From CAYRGQ01 sp964444885 (GTDB lineage Bacteria > Bacteroidota > Bacteroidia > Sphingobacteriales > Sphingobacteriaceae): a stretch of 37,346 bases of DNA. The notes beneath the pieces are model-generated. The model worked only from the letters and a program-made list of their open reading frames with translations, did no database searches and was not told where the DNA came from. The position numbers and the translations under genes were made by a program. Below are positions 8,037-16,852 of this stretch, in pieces. The stretch is from positions 1 through 37,346 of the forward strand of contig CAYUIZ010000018.1 in NCBI GenBank assembly GCA_964444885.1. Reading direction: 5' to 3'. Every line of letters starts with the position of its first letter. Positions within the stretch are counted from its first letter, which is position 1.

Positions 8037-10153
8037 CGAAACGCGACCCCTCCATAAAAGTTGGCTTTTGGCGCAGCGTTGAAGAATCGCCCGCCAAAGG
8101 CATTGATATCGTTGCCTAAGCTGTAGGTCTGGTTGAGGAGGTTATCGGCACCCACGAACAGTTCGAGCGTTCGCCGTCCACTGATTATCCGTTGCCAATT
8201 CACCTTTGCCTGCACGAGGTGATAAGCGTCGGCATACACCGAATTTGCGTCGTTCAGTGGGGTTCCTGACGTATAGTTGTGCATCACAAACAGGCTGACG
8301 CTAGCGGGGAGCAGGAATCGGGCGTGGCTGACCCACACCGTGGCCGGCACGCCGGTGAGCCGGTTGCCCCCGAAATCTTGCCCGCCCGACACATAATTGG
8401 AAAACCGAAAATGGCTAAGCGTCAGGTTTGACCCCAGCTGCAACCCCCGTAAAAGGCCTCCGGCATTTGGTTTTTTCACCCAAGCAGCGGCTGCTAGCTC
8501 AAACCCGCGTTGACGCACGCCTCCGGCATTGGCGAAGTATTCCGCCCCACTCTCCCGAAGTTGGCGGACAATTGCGTCTTGCATTTCATAGTGGAACACC
8601 GATGCGTCTGCATAGAAACGCAGGTCCTCGGATTGCCAACGCAGGCCCGTTTCATAGTTCCACCCGGTTTCTGCCCGAAGGTCCGTATTCATGATCTTGT
8701 CGGAAGAACGCACCTCGGCCGTAGTCGGCGGGGAATAGCCGCGAGATACCGATGCCCGCGCCGCGAGTTCGGGCGTAAGCAGATAAGCCAGGCCTAAACG
8801 AGGCATCCATTGCGGATCAAATTGCCTGCGTGCGAAACTGGCTCCTTCATCCGGGTACAGTTCGCGAAAGCGGTAGCCGTAGGCATTCAGGCTAACGGAG
8901 GCTTCGGCAAGAAACCGCTCCCCAAACTGGCCATTGAGCCGTGCAAAATAAAAATGCTGGGCGTTGCGCAACTTGTCGAAGGCTTGCGGCCCACCGCGCT
9001 CGCCGCCATCATTATCATAATTGCGAATTTCAGCGGCGCCCCGTTGCCACTCTACCCCTAGATTCGCTTGCCACTGGACGGAGGAACGGCGGTCCCCACG
9101 ATAATCCAAGTAGGTCCGAAACCCATAATTGTACTCGTCCCGCAGCTCGTAATTGGTAATGAACGGGTTGCGAAAATCAGTGGACAGGGCATACACGCTA
9201 GCCACGTGCCTCAGACGGCCGGTAATGCGGAAATCGTGGACCAGTCCGCCGACAAAAGTCTTGTTGTAAATGCCTGCACGCTGATCGGACGCGCCAGGAA
9301 GCACGGCCGTAGCGGGACGGGCATCTGCAGGCGAAGCTAAGAATTGCGATTCGGTGAGCCCTCCAGGCGTTTGGTACTGCATGTCGGTATACATCGCTAA
9401 CAGCCGGAACTCATGGCCGGGACGGTATTGCCAGCGATGGGCCATTTGGAAAAAATCGCGGCGCATGGCCGAATGTTCGCGGTAGCCCTTAGCTTGCTGG
9501 TGCGCCTGGTCGAGGTGCAGCCGGTAGTTCGATGCAGGTTGCATCGTAGCCGATGCCTGTTGGTGGAACAATCCGTACGAACCTCCGTTCAGACGTAAGG
9601 AAACGCCAGCAGGCTGACCTGAAAAACCTTTGGGATGCAACAGGAGGACACCCCCGGTATTCGCTCCAAAAAGACTGCCGTCCGGCCCTTTCAGCACTTC
9701 CATCCGATCGACGCTGCCTGCGTCGAGTAGGTTAAGGTAAGTATTGCCACCGGCATCGGTAAGCGGGATTTCATCGAGATACACCTTCACGTTGCGAACG
9801 CCAAAGGGCGAACGCAATAAGCTTCCCCGTATGGACAGGCGATAACTACCCGGCGAGCGCTCTTCCATGCTGACGCCCGGCACGGCATTGATGGCGGGCA
9901 AGAAGGTCGTGCCGCTTTGCTGATTGAGCATCGCGCGGCTAACCGTCCCGACGGACGACGGCACCCGAAGCACGTCCCTTTCCCCAAAATACGCATTAAC
10001 ACGCACGGGCTCAAGCTGCGTCGTATCGGCAACCTGGGGTCGGGCATAGGCACCAACGGGTAACCAAGCCAGGGCGATGGTCGGCAAGGCAAGTAGCAAA
10101 AGGCAAGTGGTTTGCCAGGAAATACGGGGAAAAGCGTTTGGTAGACGACACAT
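8030..10153 (-). CDS. TonB-dependent outer-membrane receptor (no SusD partner)
   Basis: Proteins of this family import iron complexes, vitamins or other solutes through the outer membrane with energy from TonB. The 707-residue product has an N-terminal signal segment (hydrophobic about 14-34, cleaved near AYA-R), a short TonB-box-like region (LEPVRVNAY), a plug domain (about 55-165, with GVSMEERSPGSYRLSIRG and the MEVLKGPDGSLFG stretch), and a beta-barrel ending in an aromatic residue (FYGGVAFRY). There is no carboxypeptidase-regulatory-like N-terminal extension, so it belongs with classical siderophore or small-molecule receptors rather than SusC. No neighbouring transporter, regulator or SusD gene helps to define the ligand. 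An iron complex is a reasonable guess only. Confidence 0.9.
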   Translation of the reverse strand: MCRLPNAFPRISWQTTCLLLLALPTIALAWLPVGAYARPQVADTTQLEPVRVNAYFGERDVLRVPSSVGTVSRAMLNQQSGTTFLPAINAVPGVSMEERSPGSYRLSIRGSLLRSPFGVRNVKVYLDEIPLTDAGGNTYLNLLDAGSVDRMEVLKGPDGSLFGANTGGVLLLHPKGFSGQPAGVSLRLNGGSYGLFHQQASATMQPASNYRLHLDQAHQQAKGYREHSAMRRDFFQMAHRWQYRPGHEFRLLAMYTDMQYQTPGGLTESQFLASPADARPATAVLPGASDQRAGIYNKTFVGGLVHDFRITGRLRHVASVYALSTDFRNPFITNYELRDEYNYGFRTYLDYRGDRRSSVQWQANLGVEWQRGAAEIRNYDNDGGERGGPQAFDKLRNAQHFYFARLNGQFGERFLAEASVSLNAYGYRFRELYPDEGASFARRQFDPQWMPRLGLAYLLTPELAARASVSRGYSPPTTAEVRSSDKIMNTDLRAETGWNYETGLRWQSEDLRFYADASVFHYEMQDAIVRQLRESGAEYFANAGGVRQRGFELAAAAWVKKPNAGGLLRGLQLGSNLTLSHFRFSNYVSGGQDFGGNRLTGVPATVWVSHARFLLPASVSLFVMHNYTSGTPLNDANSVYADAYHLVQAKVNWQRIISGRRTLELFVGADNLLNQTYSLGNDINAFGGRFFNAAPKANFYGGVAFRY

Positions 10154-10346
10154 AGGATTCGATAACTCTTAACGGGTAAAAATAGACATTCGATCCGGGC
10201 AAAAGAAACTGTGGCTAAGATGTTACGGCCTGATGCACGCAAGCCTTAACGTGCAGCGCGATGTACTGACGCAGTCCGAATACCGCGTCAGCAAAAACAT
10301 TCGCGATTAAAACTGTATCTTTACCTCAACCCTAAAACAGCATGCC

Positions 10347-10910
10347 ATGTTTAACAAAAACGCACCCCAAGTAGCCAGCCTACTACTTTCCGAACCATTC
10401 ATGCTCGACCCAAACTTCCAGCGTTCGGTCATTCTGCTCTGCGAGCACAGCGAAGAAGGCACGGTCGGATACGTCCTCAATCAGCCGGCTGTCCTCCAAC
10501 TGAGCGACGTCATGGCGGAACTTCCCGAAGCGACCTACCCCCTGTTTATCGGCGGCCCGGTATCGAACGACAGCCTTCACTTCATTCACAAATGCCCCGA
10601 TAAACTCCCCGGTGGCGCCGACCTAGGCAATGGCCTGCATTGGGGCGGCAACTTTGAAACCCTTACCATCCTCGCGCGCAATAACCAAATCGGCCACGAC
10701 GAAATCAAGTTTTTTCTCGGCTATTCGGGATGGAGCCCCGGACAGCTTGACCGCGAATTGACTGAAAACACGTGGGCGGTCACCAACACGTACAATCCGG
10801 ACATTACGCTCGGCGCGGATCATGAAAACTTATGGAAAGAGGCGGTCGTCGCCTTGGGCGAAAAATACGCCCACGTGGCCAATTTCCCACAAAACCCCAT
10901 GTGGAATTAA
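10347..10910 (+). CDS. YqgE/AlgH family protein
   Basis: The 187-residue cytoplasmic protein matches the YqgE/AlgH family (also UPF0301), whose biochemical role is not settled; AlgH was linked to alginate regulation in Pseudomonas. Recognisable parts are the N-terminal GSLLLSEPF-like segment (here ASLLLSEPFMLDPNFQRSV), the CEHSEEGTVGYVLNQP stretch, the LFIGGPV turn and FFLGYSGWSPGQLD near residue 125. Length fits the family (about 180-190). It is divergent from the TonB-dependent receptor gene across a 193-base gap and converges on bshB1 with 34 bases between stops. A weak -7-like TATCTTTA lies at 10316-10323 without a good -33 element. Confidence 0.93.
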   Translation: MFNKNAPQVASLLLSEPFMLDPNFQRSVILLCEHSEEGTVGYVLNQPAVLQLSDVMAELPEATYPLFIGGPVSNDSLHFIHKCPDKLPGGADLGNGLHWGGNFETLTILARNNQIGHDEIKFFLGYSGWSPGQLDRELTENTWAVTNTYNPDITLGADHENLWKEAVVALGEKYAHVANFPQNPMWN

Positions 10911-10944
10911 AAGCCGACGCACTACCCGGCAAGCCGCGCATACC

Positions 10945-11682
10945 CTAGCGCAACGCGAACAGGTCATCAACGCCCAACAGGCGCCTACACGTAAACCCTT
11001 CGGCGTATCGAGCACCTATATACCGGCCGAACTCCATCGCCCGCGCCTCGACAAACCGGAGGAAATCCGGACTTGAAATATAAGTCTGCGGCTCATCAGC
11101 ATCATATTCTTCATTGTGGAACTGGGACTTGTACGCCATGACAGCCGCCACTTTCGCATCCCAATGCTCCGTCACGTCCACCACGATATCCGGACGGATG
11201 TGGTGATCCTGGATAAACTGCAGGGCCAGGCGGGGCCGGTGGGGTGCTTGCTCCGTGCCATCTTCGCCGTGGGTCGCAATTTTTCGGAGTCCCGCCAGAA
11301 ACACCGCATCATTCACTAAGTCGCCCGCCCGCTTGTGGTCGGGATGGCGGTCGTATAGGGCGTTCATGATGACGATTTCCGGGCGATGTTTGCGAATCGA
11401 GGCAATGACCTTCAGCTGGTGCGCTTCATCATTGCGGAAAAAACCATCACGCATCTCGAGGTTCTCGCGGACAGCCAAGCCCATAATGCCCGCTGCATCG
11501 CGCGCCTCTGATTCCCGCATCGCGGGCGTGCCCCGCGTGCCTAGTTCGCCACGGGTGAGGTCGACGATGCCGACCCGCTTGCCCATGGCAATATGTTTAA
11601 TAATTGTTCCGGAGGCACCCAGCTCAGCATCGTCGGGGTGCACGGCGATAACCAACATGTCCAGTCTGGTTTCGTCTGTCAT
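10945..11682 (-). CDS. bshB1: Bacillithiol biosynthesis deacetylase BshB1
   Basis: BshB1 removes the acetyl group from N-acetylglucosaminyl-malate, the second step in making bacillithiol, the low-molecular-weight thiol used by many Bacteroidota and Firmicutes. The 245-residue product is a PIG-L/LmbE-type zinc deacetylase: the metal motif AVHPDDAELG (H15, D18) and a second conserved stretch YDRHPDHKRA carrying the third zinc-binding His are both present. The open frame begins at 11703, but the ATG at 11682 (MTDETRLDMLV) gives the standard N-terminus. It lies 44 bases downstream of the DUF4294 gene on the same strand, likely in one transcript. bshA and bshC are not in the window. Confidence 0.93.
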   Translation of the reverse strand: MTDETRLDMLVIAVHPDDAELGASGTIIKHIAMGKRVGIVDLTRGELGTRGTPAMRESEARDAAGIMGLAVRENLEMRDGFFRNDEAHQLKVIASIRKHRPEIVIMNALYDRHPDHKRAGDLVNDAVFLAGLRKIATHGEDGTEQAPHRPRLALQFIQDHHIRPDIVVDVTEHWDAKVAAVMAYKSQFHNEEYDADEPQTYISSPDFLRFVEARAMEFGRYIGARYAEGFTCRRLLGVDDLFALR

Positions 11683-11726
11683 TTCTGTCTTTGATTTTAG
11701 CATGGATAATACGGCACGAGCGCGGA

Positions 11727-12374
11727 TTAATTAGCCATCGTGGGGTAGGCGGGTCCGTAGTTGGGCGTTCGCTCGAGGCTTCGGATAATGTTCTCGATTT
11801 CGAAATCTTCCTCGGGGCTGTACTTGTTGCGCAGGTTGTGGCCGAATACTTTCGCCACGGATTGGTAGAAAAACGCCGAAACACCTCCACGCAGGTCTTT
11901 GACAACCTCAAAGCTCGAACTGCCTGTTTGGCGGTCGATGAGTTTGATCAGGATTTCTCCCTGCGAGATGGTCAGGTTCTTGATCTCCCGGTTAAACATA
12001 TCCTTGATCTCCTTTTCGCAGGCTTTGATGAGCCGGCGCTGCTCGCGCTTGTCACTCGTGAATACGAGATCCTTATTGAGCTGATCGTATCGGCTTTGGG
12101 CAAATTGAGCGTATGGCAGCACTTTCATCACGTTGTAGCGAAGCCTCATGTAGCGGGCCTTCTCTTCCGCACTGGCAAACACACGCTGCCGGGTAATGCG
12201 CACCTCCGGAATGGGAACCCAAGGGATGCGCTCGCCGCCCACAACAGCCGTACGCAGGTAAACCGACGGCTTCTTCGGCGCTATGGAATCCTGCGGATTG
12301 GACTGCTGCGCATACGCAAGCACCCCGACACTCAGGAAGAAAGCCAAAGCCACTATCGGGTAAATTATTTTCAT
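11727..12374 (-). CDS. DUF4294 family exported protein
   Basis: The 215-residue product matches the DUF4294 family, found in Bacteroidota and without known function. It starts with a signal peptide (hydrophobic about 5-20, cleavage near AYAQ), followed by a polar linker and a mainly helical domain with an RYMRLRYNVMKVLPYA stretch, many Lys/Arg and Glu residues, and a C-terminal VFGHNLRNKY segment. It is predicted to be periplasmic. It is upstream of bshB1 by 44 bases and divergent from relA/spoT. No clear promoter was found between the two divergent starts on this strand. Confidence 0.85.
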   Translation of the reverse strand: MKIIYPIVALAFFLSVGVLAYAQQSNPQDSIAPKKPSVYLRTAVVGGERIPWVPIPEVRITRQRVFASAEEKARYMRLRYNVMKVLPYAQFAQSRYDQLNKDLVFTSDKREQRRLIKACEKEIKDMFNREIKNLTISQGEILIKLIDRQTGSSSFEVVKDLRGGVSAFFYQSVAKVFGHNLRNKYSPEEDFEIENIIRSLERTPNYGPAYPTMAN

Positions 12375-12470
12375 TCCTTTACAAAATAATTTCGTATATT
12401 TATACGTAATGCGTGCTTATAGGCAACCAGCCGGCCTGCCCATACCCGCGTATAAATATTCCGCACCTCA

Positions 12471-12503
12471 TTACAAAGGTAACAATTCTTTGTAATACAT
12501 TTG
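12471..12503 (+). promoter_or_regulatory. Possible promoter of relA/spoT
   Basis: TACATTTG (12496-12503) fits the TAnnTTTG -7 element exactly. The only -33 candidate at the right distance is TTAC (12471-12474), a weak match 21 bases upstream. Transcription near 12510 would leave a short leader before the ATG at 12527 and would exclude the longer frame starting at 12413. Confidence 0.45.
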
Positions 12504-12526
12504 TATGTAAAGTATTAGCGAGTAGT

Positions 12527-14731
12527 ATGAAAGAGATCGTCATCGATTTAGAAGCCGAAAGCAAGGAGATTCGCAAACGCTACCGAGCGTTATTACGTGC
12601 GTGCAAGCCGACCCTCCAACATGGCGACAAGAAGGAAATACGCAAAGCGTTTGATTTAGCACTGGACCACCATAAGGACATGCGCCGCAAATCAGGCGAG
12701 CCTTACATATACCATCCCATCGCCGTGGCACAGATAGCGGCAGAAGAGATTGGCCTGGGCACCACTTCGATCGTGTGCGCGCTATTGCACGACATTGTCG
12801 AAGACACGGACATCACGCTGGAAGAGCTAGAGCGGATATTCGGCAAAAAGGTGGCCCGGATTATTGATGGGCTAACCAAGATATCGGGGATTTTTGACCC
12901 GAACAGCTCCATGCAGGCGGAAAACTTCCGCAAGATGTTGCTGACGCTGGCCGATGACGTCCGGGTGATCTTGATTAAGCTGGCCGACCGTCTGCACAAC
13001 ATGCGGACCATGGACTTCATGCCGCGCGACAAGCAACTGAAGATCTCTTCGGAAACGACCTACCTCTACGCGCCGCTGGCACACCGCCTGGGCCTGTACG
13101 CGATAAAGTCCGAGCTGGAAGACCTCTCGATGAAGTACACCGACCCGGACACGTACAAATTCATCGCCCGCAAACTGAACGAGAAAAAAGCCGAACGCGA
13201 GGCTTACGTTCAGCACTTCGTGGGACCTATTAAGGAGATCCTCGCCGAGCAGGGTATCGATGCGAATGTATTCGGCCGGCCCAAGTCCATTCACTCGATT
13301 TGGAACAAAATGCGGAAGAAGTCTATCCCTTTCGAGGAGGTGTATGACTTGTTTGCCATCCGCATCATCATCGACACGGAGCAGGAGAACGAAAAAGCCG
13401 AATGCTGGAAAGCATATTCGATCGTCACGGACCTGTACCGACCCAACCCGGACCGCTTGCGCGACTGGGTATCCTCGCCAAAAGCAAACGGATACGAATC
13501 GTTGCATACCACCGTTATGGGCTCCAAAGGACAATGGGTGGAAGTACAAATCCGAACGGTACGCATGAACGAAATTGCCGAAAAAGGCTTTGCGGCGCAT
13601 TGGAAATACAAAGAATCCAATTCAGACAGCGGACTTGACCTCTGGATACAGAAAATTCGGGAAGTGCTGAGCAGTCCGGAGCAAAACGCGATGGACTTCA
13701 TCGATGACTTCAAGATGAACTTGTTTTCGGACGAGGTGTTCATCTTTACGCCCAAAGGCGCCTTGATACAATTGCCTAACGGCGCAACGGCCCTGGACTT
13801 CGCGTTCGAGATACACTCCGATTTGGGCGCCAGTTGTATAGGCGCCAAGGTCAACCACAAACTGGTGCCATTAAGCCACAAGCTGCAAAACGGCGACCAA
13901 GTGGAAATCATCACCTCCGGCAAGCAAACGCCCAAGGAAGATTGGCTCGGCTTCGTGACGACGGCGAAAGCCAAATCGAAAATCAAATCGGCACTCAAGG
14001 AGGAGAAGCGGCGAATCGCCGAAGATGGCAAGGAAATCCTCGAACGCAAGCTCAAATCGCTCAAAATCACCTACAACACGGACAACATCAACAAGCTGGC
14101 AAACTATTTCAGGTACCCCAGTTCGCAAGACTTGTTTTACCGTGTGGCCAAAGGCGATATCGACATCAAGAACCTCAAGGAATTCGTCGCCAGTGAGAAA
14201 ACCGTGGAGCAGAACACGTCGCAATTCGCCTCACACATTGGTTCGCTTGTTGACAAAATCAACAAGAAAGACCACGAAACGCTGCTGATCGGCGACGACC
14301 TGCAAAAACTGGACTACAAGCTGTCTCCCTGTTGCAACCCGATTCCAGGCGACGATGTGTTTGGGTTTATCACGGTGAGCGAGGGTATCAAGATCCACCG
14401 TACGAACTGCCCCAATGCGTCGAAACTGATGGCCAACTACGGCTACCGGATCGTCAAGGCCAAATGGACTTCGCAGAAGGAGTTGGCTTTCCTTACAGGC
14501 TTGCAAATCGTAGGCATCGACGACGTCGGGCTGGTCAACCGGATTACCTCGGTAATATCGAACGATTTCCAGGTCAACATCCGGTCCATCACGATATCCA
14601 GCAACGAAGGGATATTCGAGGGACACATCATGGTATTCGTCAACGACACGGCGCACCTCGAGAACCTCATCCGGGGCCTCAAGCAAATCAAGGGAATCAC
14701 CGACGTGAAGCGTTTTGACTCAGACAACTAG
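12527..14731 (+). CDS. Bifunctional (p)ppGpp synthetase/hydrolase (RelA/SpoT)
   Basis: The enzyme makes and degrades the alarmone (p)ppGpp, which drives the stringent response. The 734-residue product has all expected parts: an HD hydrolase domain (about 20-180) with intact HP and LLHDIVEDT motifs, a synthetase domain (about 225-370) with GRPKSIHSIWNKM and YESLHTTVMG, a TGS domain (about 395-460), a helical region, a Cys-containing segment (SPCCNPIPGD) and a C-terminal ACT domain (about 655-730). Hydrolase and synthetase motifs are both intact, so it is probably bifunctional. I choose the ATG at 12527 because the upstream extension contains the -7 element and has no family similarity. The order relA/spoT, fur, purA is a recurring arrangement in this phylum. 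Confidence 0.96.
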   Translation: MKEIVIDLEAESKEIRKRYRALLRACKPTLQHGDKKEIRKAFDLALDHHKDMRRKSGEPYIYHPIAVAQIAAEEIGLGTTSIVCALLHDIVEDTDITLEELERIFGKKVARIIDGLTKISGIFDPNSSMQAENFRKMLLTLADDVRVILIKLADRLHNMRTMDFMPRDKQLKISSETTYLYAPLAHRLGLYAIKSELEDLSMKYTDPDTYKFIARKLNEKKAEREAYVQHFVGPIKEILAEQGIDANVFGRPKSIHSIWNKMRKKSIPFEEVYDLFAIRIIIDTEQENEKAECWKAYSIVTDLYRPNPDRLRDWVSSPKANGYESLHTTVMGSKGQWVEVQIRTVRMNEIAEKGFAAHWKYKESNSDSGLDLWIQKIREVLSSPEQNAMDFIDDFKMNLFSDEVFIFTPKGALIQLPNGATALDFAFEIHSDLGASCIGAKVNHKLVPLSHKLQNGDQVEIITSGKQTPKEDWLGFVTTAKAKSKIKSALKEEKRRIAEDGKEILERKLKSLKITYNTDNINKLANYFRYPSSQDLFYRVAKGDIDIKNLKEFVASEKTVEQNTSQFASHIGSLVDKINKKDHETLLIGDDLQKLDYKLSPCCNPIPGDDVFGFITVSEGIKIHRTNCPNASKLMANYGYRIVKAKWTSQKELAFLTGLQIVGIDDVGLVNRITSVISNDFQVNIRSITISSNEGIFEGHIMVFVNDTAHLENLIRGLKQIKGITDVKRFDSDN

Positions 14732-14765
14732 CCCCTGCAGTGCAAAAGACCACGGGGCACGCACA

Positions 14766-14796
14766 TTTGTTATGTAGTGCGTTTTTCGTATATTTG
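14766..14796 (+). promoter_or_regulatory. Bacteroidota-type promoter of fur
   Basis: TTTG (14766-14769), a 19-base spacer and TATATTTG (14789-14796) give an exact match to the phylum consensus. Transcription would start near 14803, about 14 bases before the ATG at 14817, so fur can be transcribed independently of relA/spoT. Confidence 0.8.
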
Positions 14797-14816
14797 ACTA
14801 ATAATCGCACCCCGAG

Positions 14817-15323
14817 ATGAGGCAAGGAGAAAATTACGAAACGGTTAAGAAAATTTTCGAGGCATACCTTGAAAACAAGAACCTGCGAAAAACACCCGAA
14901 CGGTACGCTATTTTGGAAGAGATCTACTCCCGCAATGACCATTTTGACGTGGAGTCGCTCTACATTCACATGAAAAACAAAAAGTACCGTGTGAGCCGGG
15001 CTACCGTCTACAATACGCTTGAGCTGTTGGTATCGTGCGATTTGGTGACCAAGCACCAGTTTGGCAAAAACATGGCCCAGTTTGAGAAGTCCTACGGCTA
15101 CAAGCAACACGACCACATTATCTGCATCGAGTGCAGCAAGGTTGTGGAGTTTTGCGACCCGCGCATCCACCAAATCCAGTCCATGGTTGGCGAGTTGCTC
15201 AAGTTCGACATCAAGCACCATTCGCTCAACTTGTACGGGATATGCAGTGACTGCCAGGAAAAAACAGCCGAACCCAGCGTCGCCGTCAAGACAAGCACGC
15301 CCGTTGCCATCCCCGTGGATTAG
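14817..15323 (+). CDS. fur: Fur family metal-responsive repressor
   Basis: Fur-type regulators bind DNA when loaded with metal, usually iron, and repress uptake genes. The 168-residue product has the winged-helix DNA-binding domain (about 1-90, with LRKTPERYAILEEIY and the recognition segment SRATVYNTLELLVS) and a dimerisation/metal domain (about 95-150) with HDHIICIEC, a CxxC pair, and a second CSDC pair near residue 144 that form the structural zinc site. The last about 20 residues are a low-complexity tail. It has its own promoter just upstream and may regulate itself; I could not define a Fur box. Fur versus PerR or Zur cannot be separated from sequence alone, but general family membership is clear. 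Confidence 0.9.
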   Translation: MRQGENYETVKKIFEAYLENKNLRKTPERYAILEEIYSRNDHFDVESLYIHMKNKKYRVSRATVYNTLELLVSCDLVTKHQFGKNMAQFEKSYGYKQHDHIICIECSKVVEFCDPRIHQIQSMVGELLKFDIKHHSLNLYGICSDCQEKTAEPSVAVKTSTPVAIPVD

Positions 15324-15411
15324 CCTACACCGTATTTCCGCATCGACCCATTTAGCCCGTCGCGGGATGGCGGGCACGTCATTCGTTAACTCGAGTTTAG
15401 TGAAAAACCGG

Positions 15412-15442
15412 TTTGCTCCTCCTGTATTATTTGTTAGTTTTG
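15412..15442 (+). promoter_or_regulatory. Bacteroidota-type promoter of purA
   Basis: TTTG (15412-15415), a 19-base spacer and TAGTTTTG (15435-15442) match the phylum consensus exactly. Transcription would start near 15449, leaving an unusually long leader of about 113 bases before the purA ATG at 15562. Confidence 0.75.
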
Positions 15443-15454
15443 CTCGGCGATTTC

Positions 15455-15520
15455 ATGGTCCAGCATACGCGCGGTTGCAACCGGCAAACGAATGCCAGCC
15501 GAGGCCCGGATTGGGACCAT
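15455..15520 (+). promoter_or_regulatory. Structured purA leader with a short upstream frame
   Basis: The predicted leader begins with ATGGTCC (15455-15461), which is complementary to GGACCAT (15514-15520); inside lies the palindrome CGGTTGCAACCG (15472-15483). The first arm also contains an ATG that opens a 28-codon frame ending TAA at 15539-15541, 20 bases before purA. The long leader, outer stem and upstream frame could affect purA expression. Whether they do is unknown; no known riboswitch class was recognised. Confidence 0.35.
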
Positions 15521-15561
15521 CTTATCGTCATTGAACAATAAATTTATTCGATATCCAAACT

Positions 15562-16836
15562 ATGCAAGTTGACGTACTTTTAGGCCTTCAGTGGGGCGAC
15601 GAAGGAAAAGGGAAAATTGTGGACGTCCTCTGCCCGAGGTACGACTTGATCGCGCGCTTCCAGGGCGGGCCCAATGCCGGCCATACCTTGGAATTTGACG
15701 GGCAAAAATACGTACTAAACACCATTCCGTCGGGGATCTTCAATAAGGAGACGCTCAATCTGATTGGCAACGGCGTAGTCATCGACCCCATTATCCTAAA
15801 AAGGGAACTGGACAACCTGCGCGCGCATGGGTTTGACCCGGTAGCCGACGGCAAGCTCGTATTGGCGCGCAAGGCGCATTTGATCCTCCCTACCCATCAA
15901 TTGCTGGACGCGGCCTCCGAAAACCGCATGGGCGCATCCAAAATCGGCTCTACGCTGAAGGGCATTGGCCCGACCTATATGGACAAAACCGGGCGCAACG
16001 GCCTGCGCGTAGGCGACACCAACTTGCCTGATTTCCAGGAGCGCTACCAGCGTCTGGTCGAAAAGCATAAATCAATACTGAGCCACTACGGCGAAATTCC
16101 GGATTTTGCCGAGCGCGAGGCTACCTTTATGGAGGCTATCGAGTTTATCCGTTCTATCCCGCACGTGGATGCCGAACACTTGGTCAATTCGTACATCAAA
16201 GAAGGCAAGAGCATTCTGGCTGAGGGCGCACAAGGCACGTTGCTGGATATTGATTTCGGATCGTACCCCTACGTAACTTCATCGAACACGACGACGGCCG
16301 GTGCGTGTACCGGACTGGGGGTGGCCCCTTCCAAAATCGGCGAGGTGATTGGGATATTCAAAGCCTACTGTACGCGCGTGGGCGGTGGCCCCTTCCCTAC
16401 CGAACTGGACGACGAAACTGGCGAACAGCTACGCAAAATAGGCAACGAATTCGGTGCGACAACCGGACGGGCGCGCCGGACGGGATGGATTGACTTGCCC
16501 GCGCTGAAATACGCGATCATGCTGAACGGCGTCACCGAGCTCGTGATGACGAAAGCGGACGTGCTTAGCGGCTTTGACACGATCGACGTGTGCACGCACT
16601 ATAAATATGATGGCGAAACGATCGATTACATGCCCTACGACATCATCTCCATACAGCCCGAACCGGTGTACGAATCCCTGCCTGGATGGAAGGAAGACCT
16701 GACCGGCATCACAAGGGTCGACCAAATACCGCAGGCGTTGAAGGATTACATTCAGTACCTGGAGTCGAATTTAGACGTACCGATCAAATACCTTTCCGTC
16801 GGACCTGACCGCACGCAAACACTGGTGCTCAGCTAG
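15562..16836 (+). CDS. purA: Adenylosuccinate synthetase
   Basis: PurA joins aspartate to IMP using GTP, the first committed step to AMP. The 424-residue product has the N-terminal phosphate-binding and catalytic loop WGDEGKGK with D13, the NAGHT segment with catalytic H41, the IGPTYMDKTGRNGLRVGD stretch, the GAQGTLLDIDFGSYPYVTSS segment and the C-terminal base-binding SVGPDR motif. Length fits the family (about 420-430). It has its own promoter and long leader, and pabB follows after 16 bases, so purA and pabB are probably one transcript linking purine and folate precursor synthesis. Confidence 0.97.
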   Translation: MQVDVLLGLQWGDEGKGKIVDVLCPRYDLIARFQGGPNAGHTLEFDGQKYVLNTIPSGIFNKETLNLIGNGVVIDPIILKRELDNLRAHGFDPVADGKLVLARKAHLILPTHQLLDAASENRMGASKIGSTLKGIGPTYMDKTGRNGLRVGDTNLPDFQERYQRLVEKHKSILSHYGEIPDFAEREATFMEAIEFIRSIPHVDAEHLVNSYIKEGKSILAEGAQGTLLDIDFGSYPYVTSSNTTTAGACTGLGVAPSKIGEVIGIFKAYCTRVGGGPFPTELDDETGEQLRKIGNEFGATTGRARRTGWIDLPALKYAIMLNGVTELVMTKADVLSGFDTIDVCTHYKYDGETIDYMPYDIISIQPEPVYESLPGWKEDLTGITRVDQIPQALKDYIQYLESNLDVPIKYLSVGPDRTQTLVLS

Positions 16837-16852
16837 TTAAAACAAAACCCCC

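Noticed and set aside
12872..14224. Several long minus-strand frames under relA/spoT
   Set aside because: They are complementary to intact RelA/SpoT domains and show no family similarity.
14732..14760. Terminator after relA/spoT (GCCCC...GGGGC)
   Set aside because: The outer stem is only five bases, with a poorly paired interior, and no T-run follows; not strong enough to call.
15061..15534. Plus-strand frame overlapping the end of fur and the purA promoter
   Set aside because: It overlaps most of the Fur metal domain in another frame and is low in complexity; the Fur frame is clearly real.
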